DNA of 64,000 nt, taken from positions 3,260,183 to 3,324,182 of the forward strand of contig JASXTE010000002.1 of the NCBI GenBank assembly GCA_030280995.1, given 5' to 3'. The DNA comes from Hemileia vastatrix. Taxonomy: Eukaryota; Basidiomycota; Pucciniomycetes; Pucciniales; Zaghouaniaceae. A model generated the notes under the pieces. The model saw nothing but the letters and a program-made list of their open reading frames with translations. It made no database searches and was not told the DNA's origin. Below, one piece after another: positions 35,750-47,291 of this stretch. The translations under genes were made by a program, and so were the position numbers. How positions within the stretch are numbered: the first letter of the stretch is position 1; every line of letters starts with the position of its first letter.

Positions 35750-37248
35750 TGTAAGCCTGTATATCCCCAGGACAGAGTAAAAAGTGCTTATAAGTTATGT
35801 TAAACACATGAACTATACATGGGAACAATAAATGAGAGTACACAAACAGTATACATAAGTAAAATTATGATAAAACACAAAAAATGCCATTATAACACCT
35901 TATATACACGCATATATCCACCTTTTATAGGTATTATGTACTTAATATTAATTTGGAATATGTTAGGGTAATCTTAAGAACCTTAAGTATAAGGCTACAT
36001 ACTTTTTAAGTATACTTAAAGCTGTCATATTCATTGTTTTACGCAAAAAACAAGAAATGCGCTTTATTCCACTTAAAAGTTGACTATATGCGCTATAAAA
36101 TTGAGAATATCAAAATTGTGCTTTGACAGATCAATTGGTCTCATTTAGGACTATCGATTTGGATATTTAAATGCATAAAAATAACACTTTTCAAATTTGG
36201 TGTTTTTTATGCCAGAAATGGCTTCTGTGTACTGGCCACATACTGCCTGCTTTTTTCCTGTGTGAATAGCTTCATTTTTAGAAAAGTTAGCTTTTTCACA
36301 CTATAATTACCCCAAATTCTATTCCCACTGTGGGGAAACACACTAAAATAGGCAACAGGCGCTTATTTAATGTCCTAGCTTAATTAATAGTGCATTGACC
36401 TTGTTTATATGCACTAATTTCATTAATAACCTCACTCTTGGCGTCTTATTTCATCACCACGCTTAAATTTGCCTAATTTTAGTCAAGGATTTACCCTTGC
36501 AAGCGCCTTCCAAGGACTGCATGTAATTACCCCACATCTCACACTCTTTTTTGAGTTTTTTGGTGGTTTCTCAGTCAATTTTGGTTATTTTTGGATGGGA
36601 ATTTCACGTAGTATAATGTCAGGATTAGCCCCTCCAATTCTACAGTAAATCCCCCTTATTATTAAGCTATTATTAACCTTAAAAAAGTCTCCTTTAGTCT
36701 TTTATATTATTTTTTATATGCATATACTCTCTTTTTGTCTTTTTCTTTAATTTTGATGGATTTCCCTTATTATCACAGGATTTTGACGGTTGTTTCTTGG
36801 ATAATTATGTCATGAGTCACTAGGGATGTTGATGGGAAGGAATATTAGTTGTTTTGAGGCGTCATTAACTGTGTATTGGATGGTACATCAAGGGATTTAT
36901 TGGGGAACTCAGTGTGTATAAAAGGAGGAGGTTTTTGGGACTTGTTTCTACATTCTTTATCATTACAATTTAACCAATATAACCAAATAAATTACAATAC
37001 ATATCACTTATTACTTTTATAAGACTTTTGAATAGTATCTGAATTATTAAAATCTATTTTTCTACCAACTAAAAAGATTGTAAGCCACATATAAGAATAG
37101 TGAGAATTATATTACTGAAACTTATATTCTGAATTATATTTTACTATTTGTTGGATTTATTCTACAGTATTCATATAGGACCATTTAAATCTTCTAGACA
37201 AAGACTTTTCAAGCTAGTTCACGTCTTTTAGTTGATCTTAGCGTGACA
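35750..37248 (+). repeat. 3' LTR of Gypsy-2 (1499 bp)
   Basis: Starts TGTAAGCCTGTATATCCCC and ends GCGTGACA, followed by AAATG. Only scattered base differences from the left LTR are seen. Confidence 0.9.
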
Positions 37249-37253
37249 AAATG
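37249..37253. other. Target site duplication AAATG (right) of Gypsy-2
   Basis: Pairs with 27341-27345. Gypsy-3 pol resumes here. Confidence 0.88.
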
Positions 37254-40200
37254 TCTTTGACTCATAAAGAACAGGCCTATCATTTCCTTCCTTGGCCTCC
37301 TGCATTAAAACTGGGCCTACTGCAGACATGCTTGAATCTACCGCTAGAGTAATATTTCCAGTGCCTGGCCCATATTTCAGTTTCTTTAAAAGGATATCTT
37401 TTCCTGAAATCCTTTTTAACAACTAAAAGGACTCTTCAACTTCCTCTGTCCAATCACACACAAAATCCTTTCTTGTCAAGTGCCTCAACAGAGAAGATAA
37501 CAAGGCGAAATCACAAATAAACATCCTCACATATGTATAAATACCTAAGAACCCTCTTACTTCTGTAGTATTTCTTGGTCTTGGCCACGTAACTACCTTC
37601 TTTTTCTGTTTTTCTGTTTTCCTGTGATGATTCTTCCTTACCTACACACAAAATGACCAACAATATCTAGCGCTGGCACGCAAAAAGAAAATTTTGACCC
37701 TGAGACTGTCAAAACAGCCTCCTCTATTCTAAAAAGTACCCTTTCAAGATTAATTGCATATTCCCAAATAAACCTCCTAATTTTTGGGTTCTCCTCTAGA
37801 ACCTCCCCATCATAATCAGACATGGGTCCTTTTATACTGCCTTCATCAATGAAAATTCCTACATATTCTGGAATTTCATCCTGTAATATCCACATCATCT
37901 GCACCTGATACACTTCCACTGAGTTTGTAGCACCCTGTGGTAACCTTATTAAACTGAAGCACCCCAATGGAGTTTCAAATTTAGTCATGGGCTTCAACAA
38001 CACATCTAACTTGCGCTCATTGTATCCTCCCATTATATCTCCTAATCCATAACATGCTTGTCCTGAAAAATATTCCACAAATTCCTCTGGCATTGGTGGC
38101 AATCTTGCATCCTTAACCATAACCTTGTTCATCTCTCTCAAATCATAGAAAACTCTTAACTTGCCATTATTCTTGACAACACAAACACTAGACTTGAGTA
38201 GCTTTACATTGATTGTTAATACAACCCAGACCTTAGCCTTTCCCTATTTAATTCCGTATATTCCTCTCTTATTGCCACTGGTATAGGAAATGCTATCTTT
38301 TGCCACAGTGCATGAGGTATAAGTGGAAAAATAAAAGGTTTCCCATAAGAGAGCTCTAATAAACCTCTTTCCTCTTCTTAAAATGCAATAGCTTTTTCCC
38401 TAATCACCATAACATGTAATAATAATTTCTTTTCCTCCTGCAACAACTAATCTTCCAGTCCAAAATTAACCACCTGAATTCTTTCTAGGGTTATCCTACT
38501 TGTAGGTGTAAAATATGGTGGAAACTTTGTTAAAGGTGTGTAATAAGGATTTCTTGACAGTTCCAGCCTCTGCAAAGGAGGGTTCAAATCCAGCATTGGT
38601 ACATTTACATGTTTTAACCTTAACCGCTACTGGTTTATATTTTGACGCTAGACAGCGCCAACTGCTTCCTTCATTACTTAATATTAGACCTTTTTTAATA
38701 TAACTCCAAGTTTTACCTAAATCATATTTTTGTCTTTTCTTTTTAATATAAGCATAACAAAATCCATAATCAAAAATATTAAAAATTCCAGGCACAATAC
38801 ATTCTATAGTAGTATTACCAAGACACCTGTGAAGCCCCAATTCACGTATCCCTTCTTTTACTGAGTGATCACTATCCAGGTTCCTCTTACTCTGGGAGAC
38901 AGTAATATTTAGAAGGCAAGCCCCTAAGGAAAAGATTGGTGCCACCCTGGCAGACACCCATTCTCTTCATCCTCATAAAACTCTCTTTCCTTCTCCAAAA
39001 TCACATATCCAACATACTTAGTTTCCCAGCCACCATCCTTAGGTGCTACTAAGACTGATTTTACTGGAATACCATCATAACCCTTAATCCTAATCCCTAT
39101 AGTATTTTTAAAACAATAATCTATTTCTGCAGAATAATACATACAAAACTGTGTTTCCATAACTGGTTTCACTACACCCATAGGAACATAAAAGTGTAGA
39201 TCTCTTGACACTCCCACAATTTGCTTATTTAAATATTCAGCTACCCCTATAACTGGTAACCTACCTCCTCCAATACCTGATAAATTTCCTTTGCTGTCTT
39301 TTACAGGAAAACCTAAATACACAGCTTCCTCTGTTGAAACTACATTAATCTGAGAACCAGTATCTAAATGCTCTGATTTTTTTCCCATTAATTGTAACCA
39401 CTAAATACCCTAATGGCCCTGCATAGTGTGGTAACCTTGATAGTTCCACAGCTGGTTTAAATGAGTGCTTGGCTACATCATATTCAATAGAATTTGCAAC
39501 TCTTTGCTTCCTACACTTATCTACTATACCATTTGCTACATCTGGAGCTACTGCTGTTAACACCCCCAATGGTACTGAAACTGTTGTTTTAAGATATTCT
39601 GTAATTAAATCCTCAGATTCCCTAGGATATTACACATGAACTGGGAACTGCATCCTCCATTTAGGTTGAGTCTCCTTTGCTCCAGTTTTGGCCCTACCTG
39701 GCAGGTTCTTTGGAGTACTATGTTTTGCTCCTGGAATTACTTTTGCCAGTACTGCTCTTTGTTGCACTACTTCTGGTTTTTTTAACAGTTGTTCCTCAAT
39801 GTTCTGATTCATATCATAATCCATTTTATTACCAGATTCATCCTCCATTTCCACGTCTTCAAGTAGTACTGGTGTATTTTCTCTCATAGTATATTCTACT
39901 TCCTCAATATCCTCAGTATTTGCATACTTAGCTCCAGCCCTTCTTGGCTTACTAATAGTTGGCTGAGCCATATTTTTATGATTTGCTGCAAACATCTCCA
40001 GCTGTGCTGTCGTGAATAGCACTGCAACTGCCCCCTCTTTGACCTTAAAATTCAATACAGCACAAGTGACTGCAAAATTTACTGACTTTGAGTTTTTATC
40101 TGCAGGCTCCTTGCCCTTACTAGATTTGACCTCCATAGCTTTTTTGTTAATATGATTTATGACCTTAGCTTGCATCCCTTGATTCTTATCCATAACAATT

Positions 40201-41175
40201 TTTGTACCATCTTCTAAAATTAGCGCTGTACCATCTTCAAAAACAACTTTATCATCTTTGTCTTTTTGAAGCACATTACACCTCATCCTTGTATGACCTT
40301 CTTTCTTACAGTAATCAAATATCATTGAAGAAAACCGCAACAGTTGAGGAGTAAATCTAGGCTTGGGTTTAGCTGCTCCCCTTAATTTCTTCTCCAATTC
40401 ATTGATACTAGCCATTACTGGACTTGAATCCTGTAATATTGTCTTGGCTTTTTGGTTTCAGAATTGAAGAAGGTGATCCAGTATTATTCAAAACCTCTAC
40501 CTCCTCTTCATCCTCCAAGGAAACCCTTGCTGCTTGGCACTCCACCCAAAGTAACTTCATCTCAGCTTCTACTTCTGTTTCCACAGCCTCCAATCCTGGG
40601 TACTTATAATCTCCATCTTTTATCCTAACAAGCTTATCTTTGTTATCAAGGCCCCTCTTTACCCAATCTTCAACCTCAGGCGCTAGCACCTCACAAAACC
40701 AAGGTAAAAATGCACTAGAATCACTAAAATCCTCTTTAATAACCAAATAATCCACTACCTGATCAAATTCTTGTTGAAAGTTTTTAAACTCTTTAGGGTC
40801 TCTGAAACCCCCTCTAGCCTTTATTCTGTTTACCAAGATGTCTAGGTCCTTAATTACATACCTTGTTTCCTCAGTAAGTTTAGCCCATCTTTTAAACATA
40901 TGCACTTTTAAATCCATCCAGTTCCTCTAGATCATCTTTACATTCATTTGCAACAAAAAATAACACTTGATGCACCATATCATAATCTGATACTCCATGT
41001 ACTTCCACTGCTTGCTCAAACCTTCTTAAAAACTTTTGAGTGTTGATTCCAGTAAATTGCAAGCTTTCATCCTTGTACCTAATAATTGTTGAAACCCTAG
41101 GAGGCAACGAGGCTGTAGAATTGTGCAATTTTTCCCTCACTTAGTGAATTTAGAAGTAGTAGCTGTAGGTTCCAT
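37254..41175 (-). pseudogene. Gypsy-3 gag, protease, RT and RNase H (disrupted)
   Basis: Reading right to left. The likely gag start is MEPTATTSKFTK at 41175, then a frame change. Gag fragments at 41140-40408 include IRYKDESLQFTGINTQKFLR and LVNRIKARGGFRDPKEF. A 261-codon charged linker at 40415-39630 has a zinc-knuckle-like CNVLQ region. The protease LDTGSQINVVSTEEAVYLGF lies near 39370-39310. RT at 38141-37638 (KDARLPPMPEEFVEYFSG, PLGCFSLIRLPQGATNS) has FIDEGSIKG where most gypsy RTs have YxDD. RNase H begins near 37370 (GNITLAVDSSMSAVGPVL). Many stops interrupt it. 38496-38830 does not look like pol and may be a small insertion. Confidence 0.8.
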
Positions 41176-41380
41176 ACTACCTTTTCAATAAAAACAAATA
41201 AAAAAAATTAAAAATGGACTATATTCTTTCAATAAAGTCCTACACTATCCTCTGATAATGGCTTGATCCACTTGCTGTAGACTCTAAGACTTTTCCTCCA
41301 AACCCCTGGCTTAATTACGTCCTCTTTGAAAAAACCCTGAAAAAAAGTAATAATAACTGTATCACAATCTGTCTGCCACT

Positions 41381-41789
41381 GTTGGGACACTAATTGTAGA
41401 AAGAAACAGTTCTATAATACTTATCTATAGACACAGTCCAATATGGGTTGGTTCTTCTTTATCAACCAGAAAAACTATTCAAAAGTAAGCGCCTGACACT
41501 CTAATTTTCAAGACAGTGAAAGCATGTATTATAAGTATGGTTATCTAAATTTGTTGGAGAAGAAAATAGAGCAAACTTGTAGAGATTTTAGTTAAGAAAA
41601 AGGGAAATATATAATTTAATATAAGTAATCAATCTATTGGCTAAATCTATTCTCAGTAAGAGCTAGTATCCTCAGTCACTCCCTCTTGAAGTGCTCTATT
41701 CAATACTATCCTTACTATAGCAATAATATTACTCTACAGCACTACTTCTGGTATGCACACCTTTTATGTACAAAAAATAATATATATAT
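41381..41789 (-). repeat. Right (5') LTR of Gypsy-3, cut by the CACTA element
   Basis: In plus orientation it starts TGTTGGGACACTAATTGTAG and follows the left LTR until 41789, where the match ends abruptly at the CACTA terminus. On the minus strand the LTR ends ...GTCCCAACA and is followed by GTGGCAGACAG, a plausible primer-binding site. The missing remainder is expected beyond the CACTA element. Confidence 0.78.
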
Positions 41790-41829
41790 CACCACAGAAA
41801 ATTTGGGGGGGTATTGCTAGCAATACCCC
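41790..41829 (+). repeat. Left terminal repeat and hairpin of the CACTA element
   Basis: CACCACAGAAAATTT, a run of seven G, then the palindrome GGTATTGCTAGCAATACC. The design matches the MITE ends (CACYACRCAATAT, G run, GGACTTGCTAGCAAGTCC): hairpin arms differ but stay paired, and the TTGCTAGCAA core is kept. Short GTTGGAA repeats follow at 41850-41885, like subterminal transposase sites. The preceding bases TAT could be the 3-bp duplication. Confidence 0.75.
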
Positions 41830-42684
41830 TCATTTAAAAATGTTGGGAAGTGGTTGGAAAGCTGTTGGAAGGCTGTTGGGAGTTCATTGTGAAACCAGAT
41901 TTAAATTAATTGGACAAAGATTTGGTAATCAGTTAGACCTAGGTTCAACCAAACTCAATCACAGGTTTCTTGGAGCTTGGTTATTACTTTGATTTTGAGC
42001 TGAGCACAGATTGAGCAAAGCTTGAACATATCACTTAACATATCATAATATTCACTTTCCCATCTTGTAGAAATCAAAATTTGATATTCGTTCTAAGAAT
42101 ATCTACATATATTTTCTTGCCAAGTTGGTAACAGAAGGTTAAACTGTAGTATCTCAATTATTACACTAGACTACATAGATATTTGATAAAACATACAATT
42201 CAAATCAATTTTAATATTATTGAGATCACCATAAGTGTCTTTCCAAAGACTTACAAAAAGTATGTTAGTATCAAGACATCGTTCTAGATAGTAGTTTCAA
42301 TTTGGATTTTGAACTGACATCTAAAGCATTTTACTATTAGACAGAAACATAAATAAGTGTAATAAGAGTGAAATTATTCTATTTTGTGATTATAATGTAA
42401 CAATAAAGCACATTTTTATTGAGAAAATTTTTCTTCCTCCACAAACCAAAATTTACTCTATAGGCTCAAGATTTATTTTTAAGCCATATTATTCATTTCA
42501 GTTATCATTGATTTACTTCCAATATTTATTAAAAAGATAATAATAATACATGTGAAAGAATTATGAGCTTAGCATAGCATATGCTAAAAAGTTATTTTGT
42601 CGTTTTATTCAAAACTGATTCTTCATTTTTTGCTTCAATTCATCTTTTAACAACCACTATCTTCAGATACTATTCTTACTTAAT
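41830..42684. other. CACTA 5' subterminal non-coding region
   Basis: Apart from the GTTGGAA-like repeats near the left end, nothing specific is seen. It probably includes the promoter of the SNF2 gene. Confidence 0.5.
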
Positions 42685-44955
42685 ATGTCAAGTCTCAGAT
42701 GTGTTGGACAGTTCTCAATAACAATCGATCAAATTTATATGAATGTAATTTCAAGATTTCAAAACTCACCGACCCCCACGATTTTACAGCGAGGCCATTC
42801 GAATGTTCATATTTTTGGACTATTTGAAGAAAGAAAACCAACCCTTGTCGGTAATCTTTCTCAAGTGCAGAGTCAGCACATTGGACCACTATTGGGTGAC
42901 ATTGGCTCTGGATCTCACCATTTAAACCAAAGAAGTGCCTTGAATCCTATGAAGCCTTTCTATTTTCATGCTTACTTGGTTCCAGTTTTTGGTAATCAGT
43001 ATCAACTTTGGGGATGCCTCTTTTCTTCAAGTACACTAATCAGTCTTGCTAAAGAAGCATTTTCTTCTGCACAAATCGATTTATGTCCAATCCTGAACTA
43101 CGACTCCACTATCTTTTTTAATATCCCGCATGTAATTTTTGAAGGCTCTTTCCAAATATCTCAGAGTACTCAAGATTGGAAAGCTGATCAACTTATTCGA
43201 GGAATCAAAACAGTTCTCAAAACACATCAACTTCAAGCAATAAATTTTATGATTGACAATGAACGAATGTTAAAGGAAAAGTTGGATATCATGTGGAGGC
43301 ACCAGGACAACCATTGGCTTAGAACTGGATTCGATGACTATAAAGATCAGTTTCCTAACAATCAATTAACACCTGAAGGAAACGGGTCAATACTTGCTGA
43401 TGATATGGGTTTGGGAAAGACACTTTCAACTCTTTCTCTTATAAGTGCAACTCAAGGTGAAGCAAGACAATTCCAGGTATCAGAAAATCAAGAAGGTATT
43501 AATCGGAGTTCAGCCACACTGATTATATGCCCCCTGGCAACACTATCGAATTGGATCAATGAAATAAGTGTGCAATTTGAAGATAATGCGCTTCCTTTCA
43601 AGGTTCTTTATGGGAAGGATTGTCAAAATACTAATGTCAATGAGCTACAGGACACTGCTATTGTTTTAACGACCTATGAAATAGCTAGCCCAACAATGTC
43701 AAAAAATCAAAGCCAAAAAAAGATACCGGTGACTCAAATGCTCTTTTGGTATAGAGTTGTTTTAGATGAAGCTCAGTTAGTGCACATTTCTATATCTAAA
43801 ACTTAAAACTTAATTTTTATAATCAATTTTTATAAATATTCTTTTAGTTACATTAAAAATCCTTACTCGCAGAGGGCTCAACCAATATTTGACTTGGAAT
43901 CCCAACACCGACTATGCTTGACTGGAACTCCACTTCAGAACAGGCCCACTGACCTTCAAAGTCTCATATTTTTTCTTAGAATCGAAAAGTGGCAAGAAGA
44001 CTGGTTATGGAAGAATTTCCTTTTTCCAGGTTTGCAAAAAGGAAAGGCTAATTCTATTAAATCAATCAATCACTTAATGAAAGTCATAAGCCTACGTAGA
44101 ACAAAGGATGCAATTTTGTCTCTTCCAAAAAAGATTCAAAGGGGGATATCAGTTCAATTAGCAGATCCATGGAGGTCTAAACTTGATGTGCTTCAAGAAG
44201 GATTCACTGAGCGATATGGGCCCTCCAGAAGCACTGACTTCCCTTGGGACTCATCTGAGTTTCTAAGAGAGCTGATGATTTTAAGAAAATTCTGCAACCA
44301 TCCAATCTATGAAAATCTGGATGAAAATCCAACTTTTGATTTCACCTGGCAGCATTCCGCAAAGATTTGTCATCTTATAGGCCACTTAAAAAACTTTTTG
44401 TCTGGTTAAAGGGATATAAATTTTCCAAAAGCTGTTATATTCTCCAACTTTGCAGACTTTTTGCAGATGTAAGTGATTCTATAATGAATTGTTTTACAAA
44501 ATTGTGTTGGCTTATTAAAAACAATTTTCTAATATTTCAAAATAGAATAAAAATGGCTTTAGATGACCACAATATTAGGTATACCCAGCTTACGGGTGAA
44601 CTCAGCAGGACAAAGCAAGACAAAAATATGCATGAATTCCATTTTAATAAAAATTGCCAAGTTTTGGTTGGAACGATTCAGGCTGCAGGAGTGGGTATAG
44701 ATCTCAGGTGTGCTCAAAATGTATATATAATGGTGAGCTCAATGTCTTTTATTTCATATTAAGAACAAAAATATTAAATTTTTTATATGTTCAATGTTGA
44801 AATAGGAGCCAAATTGGAATCCAGCAGTTGAGCAACAGGCTGTTGATCGGCTGTATAGAATGGGGCAGCAAAATGAAGTAAATGTTTTGAATTATTTTGT
44901 ACAAGGAAGTATAGAATTCAGCATGTATAAGATTCAAAGGAAAAAATGGAGCTAA
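42685..44955 (+). pseudogene. SNF2-family DEAH ATPase, 4 exons, one in-frame stop
   Basis: ATP-dependent chromatin remodeller/translocase of the SNF2 superfamily. Exons: 42685-43775, 43848-44468, 44546-44732, 44806-44955. Lobe 1 has ILADDMGLGKTLSTLSLI (Walker A near residue 244), LIICPLATLSNWINEI and VVLDEA; splicing of GTTAGT to TTTTAG restores DEAH exactly (residues 361-364), then LCLTGTPLQN. Lobe 2 has AVIFSNFADFL, LTGELSRTKQD, VGTIQAAGVGIDL and motif VI QAVDRLYRMGQ. Total about 682 codons. No RING or bromodomain is visible. The N-terminal 170 residues match nothing I recognise. A single TAA at 44407-44409 (codon 551) interrupts an otherwise perfect frame, one C-to-T change from CAA. It is therefore either newly dead or an assembly error. 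It lies next to the transposase on the same strand. Confidence 0.85.
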
Positions 44956-45095
44956 CAATGTAAGCCAAATTTCATTTCTATAAATTTTAATGATAATAGT
45001 AATCATTAAAATTATGTTTTTGTTTTCAAGGCTAAGTGTCCCAAACAGTGGAAATGAGGAGTATGAGTGTGCAAACCTATTATTAAGGGAGTTTG

Positions 45096-46217
45096 TCAAT
45101 CACTCACATTAGAGGAAGAAAGAATTTCAAGGAGAGCAGGTAAATTTATGGGATTTTGAGGATTTAAAAGTCTGAGTTGTTGAGGATTTAGAGATGCAAG
45201 ATATAAGGGAGAATAACAGTCATTCGGCAAACCCCGGGGGACATGAGAAGGATTAAGGTTAGGGGATAATGTTGAAACCAAACTGATTCTTTTGTACAAG
45301 GCCAAGTCATTTAGCACACTTCCAGAGTAGGTTGAATTATCTCGAATATCAAAGTGTTGTTGGTCAAGATATTGTGCAACTTTAGAAAAATCTTCAGACC
45401 TCCATTGCATTAAGATACGTCTTAACGATCCATCATTATCAATTTCGGTGTCTGAACAACACTTGATGTTTGTGAAAAGGTTGTGATAAGTTTCACAATG
45501 TGGAAGTTGTTTAAGAAGTTTAGTTCGGTTAACTGAATTCTAAGAATCTTTGTTATTTGAAATAAAGGTCATAAATAAAAATGGTTGAAAAAAAAGGGAT
45601 TTTCATACTTTTTTTTTTATTCTATATTTATGCTTTCTCACTTTGATTATTTCTTGAGAGCTATGAGAATCCTTCCCAAGTCTTAATCTATCAGCATGAC
45701 CTAAAAATCAACGGTGAAGAACTCCTATTTGATTTGAGAAGCTAATTTGAGTTGAGTCAATTGGATATGCAATCAAATTATTGGTTTTTAAGGCATTGTC
45801 CCAGTGTTTAATGAGAATATTTGCCAAGACCTGGTTCCATTTGTCAAACCAATCTAGGTTCCAAGCGAAATTTGATCCTGGGAAACCACACATGCGAAGG
45901 TGCTCAATAAAAGATTCACGGAAAATTGGTGGAAACTTTTCCGAAACCGCTGAATTTGATTCTGGATGAGGTAGTTCAAAGGCAATGTTGCAAGAATTCA
46001 TGTCGAATGATGAAAATCTGTCTAATTGCTCTTCAGTAGGGTTTTGTTTCCATCCATTTGATTCTGGTGACATATCCAAAAGTGAACGACAAAAATTGTG
46101 TATAGATCTACAAAAGTGAGAATTGAATGGAGGCAAAGTCTCATTAAAAATTCTATTAAGTGTTCTTGTGTTTGTGGGCAGGTTTCCATGAGGAAAGTAA
46201 GAGCTACTAGGGTTCAT
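45096..46217 (-). pseudogene. Orphan spliced gene, one in-frame TGA
   Basis: Function not recognised. Exon 1 is 46217-45642 (starts MNPSSSYFPHGNLPTNTRTL), intron 45641-45540 (GTGAGA...TTCTTAG), and exon 2 is 45539-45096 (NSVNRTKLLKQLPHCETYHN to SSSNVSD stop). Together 339 codons in phase. An in-frame TGA at 45710-45708 sits between GVLHR and FLGHADRLRLGKD. The open reading after it and the well-formed intron argue for a sense codon there originally, for example TGG. The product is Trp/Phe-rich and soluble, with no membrane segment. It is transcribed convergently with the SNF2 gene. Confidence 0.6.
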
Positions 46218-47291
46218 AAATAATTAGATTAAGAAAGTGTTCAATTAAATTAAACAAAGAGGAAGGATAAATTGTTGAGCTCCAAAACTTTATGATCAAA
46301 GTTGATTTAAGGAGAAATATCACAAAAATTAAGAATAAGAAATATTTCGACTTTATGGAATTATAATATGCATAAATTATATTTTTATATGCAACTTGAA
46401 CTCAAAAGGAATGGTATAAAATAAAAAGAATGATTATGTGATAAAAGCAGACTCATTTAAGAAACGGATTTTTTTTTCTTTTCAAAAAATTCTTCCACAA
46501 AAATAATTTGTTAAATGTGAGGCTATGTTCATTTTTTGATTACCAAAAAATTATTTTTGGTCCAATATGATAGTAATACATATTCTATTGAGTAATTTTT
46601 TTCAACCTGAATAAATAGACTAGAGTGTCACTTCATCACATTTATGTATGAAAAGTTATACAAGGTTTCAGCATTTATGTAATTCTTTAAGGTTTACACT
46701 TTTGTAGCATCTATTATTTGAGTATTTTTGATTTTTTCTTTATAGAAAATTCTACCTAGTACAGACCAATTTTCAAATTGAAAGAAATATGTTTGTGATT
46801 GTTTTTTACAAAATATTAAACTTATTTTTGGGTTTAACTTTGATTTTTGGGGTAATTTTTTAAAAATTATGTTAAAAATATGGATTACTTTTCTTATAGT
46901 CCATAACTAAGAATTTTTATCAAAATCAAATAATTATAGGGTAGTTAGATATAACTCAGAAGGCATTTGATAGAAAAATAATTAAGATGCTTGTGCGTAC
47001 AACAGAATTTTTTCTATGATAGAAAATATTCTGATAAACATGCATGCATTGTTGTACAAATGCAGAGAGTACACAGAATACAAATAAAGTAGACTGCATA
47101 ACTTTAAATTAATATATAATTTATCCGATTAAAAATTAAACATTTAAACTTAAATAATTTCAACACATATTCCATCATATTCTTTGGATAAAAAAATGTA
47201 GCTTATATTAGCTAGTGCCTTTCAAAAAAAGGAATACCTTCAATTGGTAACTTCGAATAGCTAACTTATTCCTACAATTATCACAATTACA
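46218..47291. other. AT-rich intergenic region between divergent cargo genes
   Basis: Divergent promoters of the minus-strand orphan and the transposase must lie here. No coding frame and no clear motif; many T and A runs. Confidence 0.5.

Larger units (their letters stand above)
27346..37248 (+). mobile_element. Gypsy-2: chromodomain Ty3/gypsy retrotransposon
   Basis: Full-length element inserted into Gypsy-3 pol. LTRs are 27346-28846 and 35750-37248, about 1.5 kb each and nearly identical by eye, with AAATG duplications. The internal order equals that of Gypsy-1. RT to RNase H is one long open frame and integrase to chromodomain another, but gag has several stops and carries a MITE. Similar LTRs suggest a recent insertion. 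Confidence 0.93.
21002..41789 (-). mobile_element. Gypsy-3: minus-strand Ty3/gypsy retrotransposon, split by Gypsy-2
   Basis: Two direct LTR copies (21002-21439 and 41381-41789) bracket a minus-strand gag-pol of a different gypsy clade from Gypsy-1 and Gypsy-2. The interior is split at 27340/37254 by Gypsy-2. The right LTR is cut by the CACTA element at 41790, and the left LTR lacks its first bases. Between pol and the left LTR lies about 3.9 kb of internal sequence with two plus-strand genes. All pol reading frames are broken. Confidence 0.82.

Noticed and set aside
38570..38610. GGGTTCAAATCC resembling a tRNA B box
   Set aside because: The flanking T-stem does not pair, no A box lies at the right distance, and no acceptor stem is found. 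It may be part of a small insertion in Gypsy-3 but is not a tRNA gene.
43776..43806. SNF2 protein ending at the TAA at 43804
   Set aside because: The first exon runs into an intron. The DEAH box and second lobe are recovered only by splicing, so this stop is intronic.
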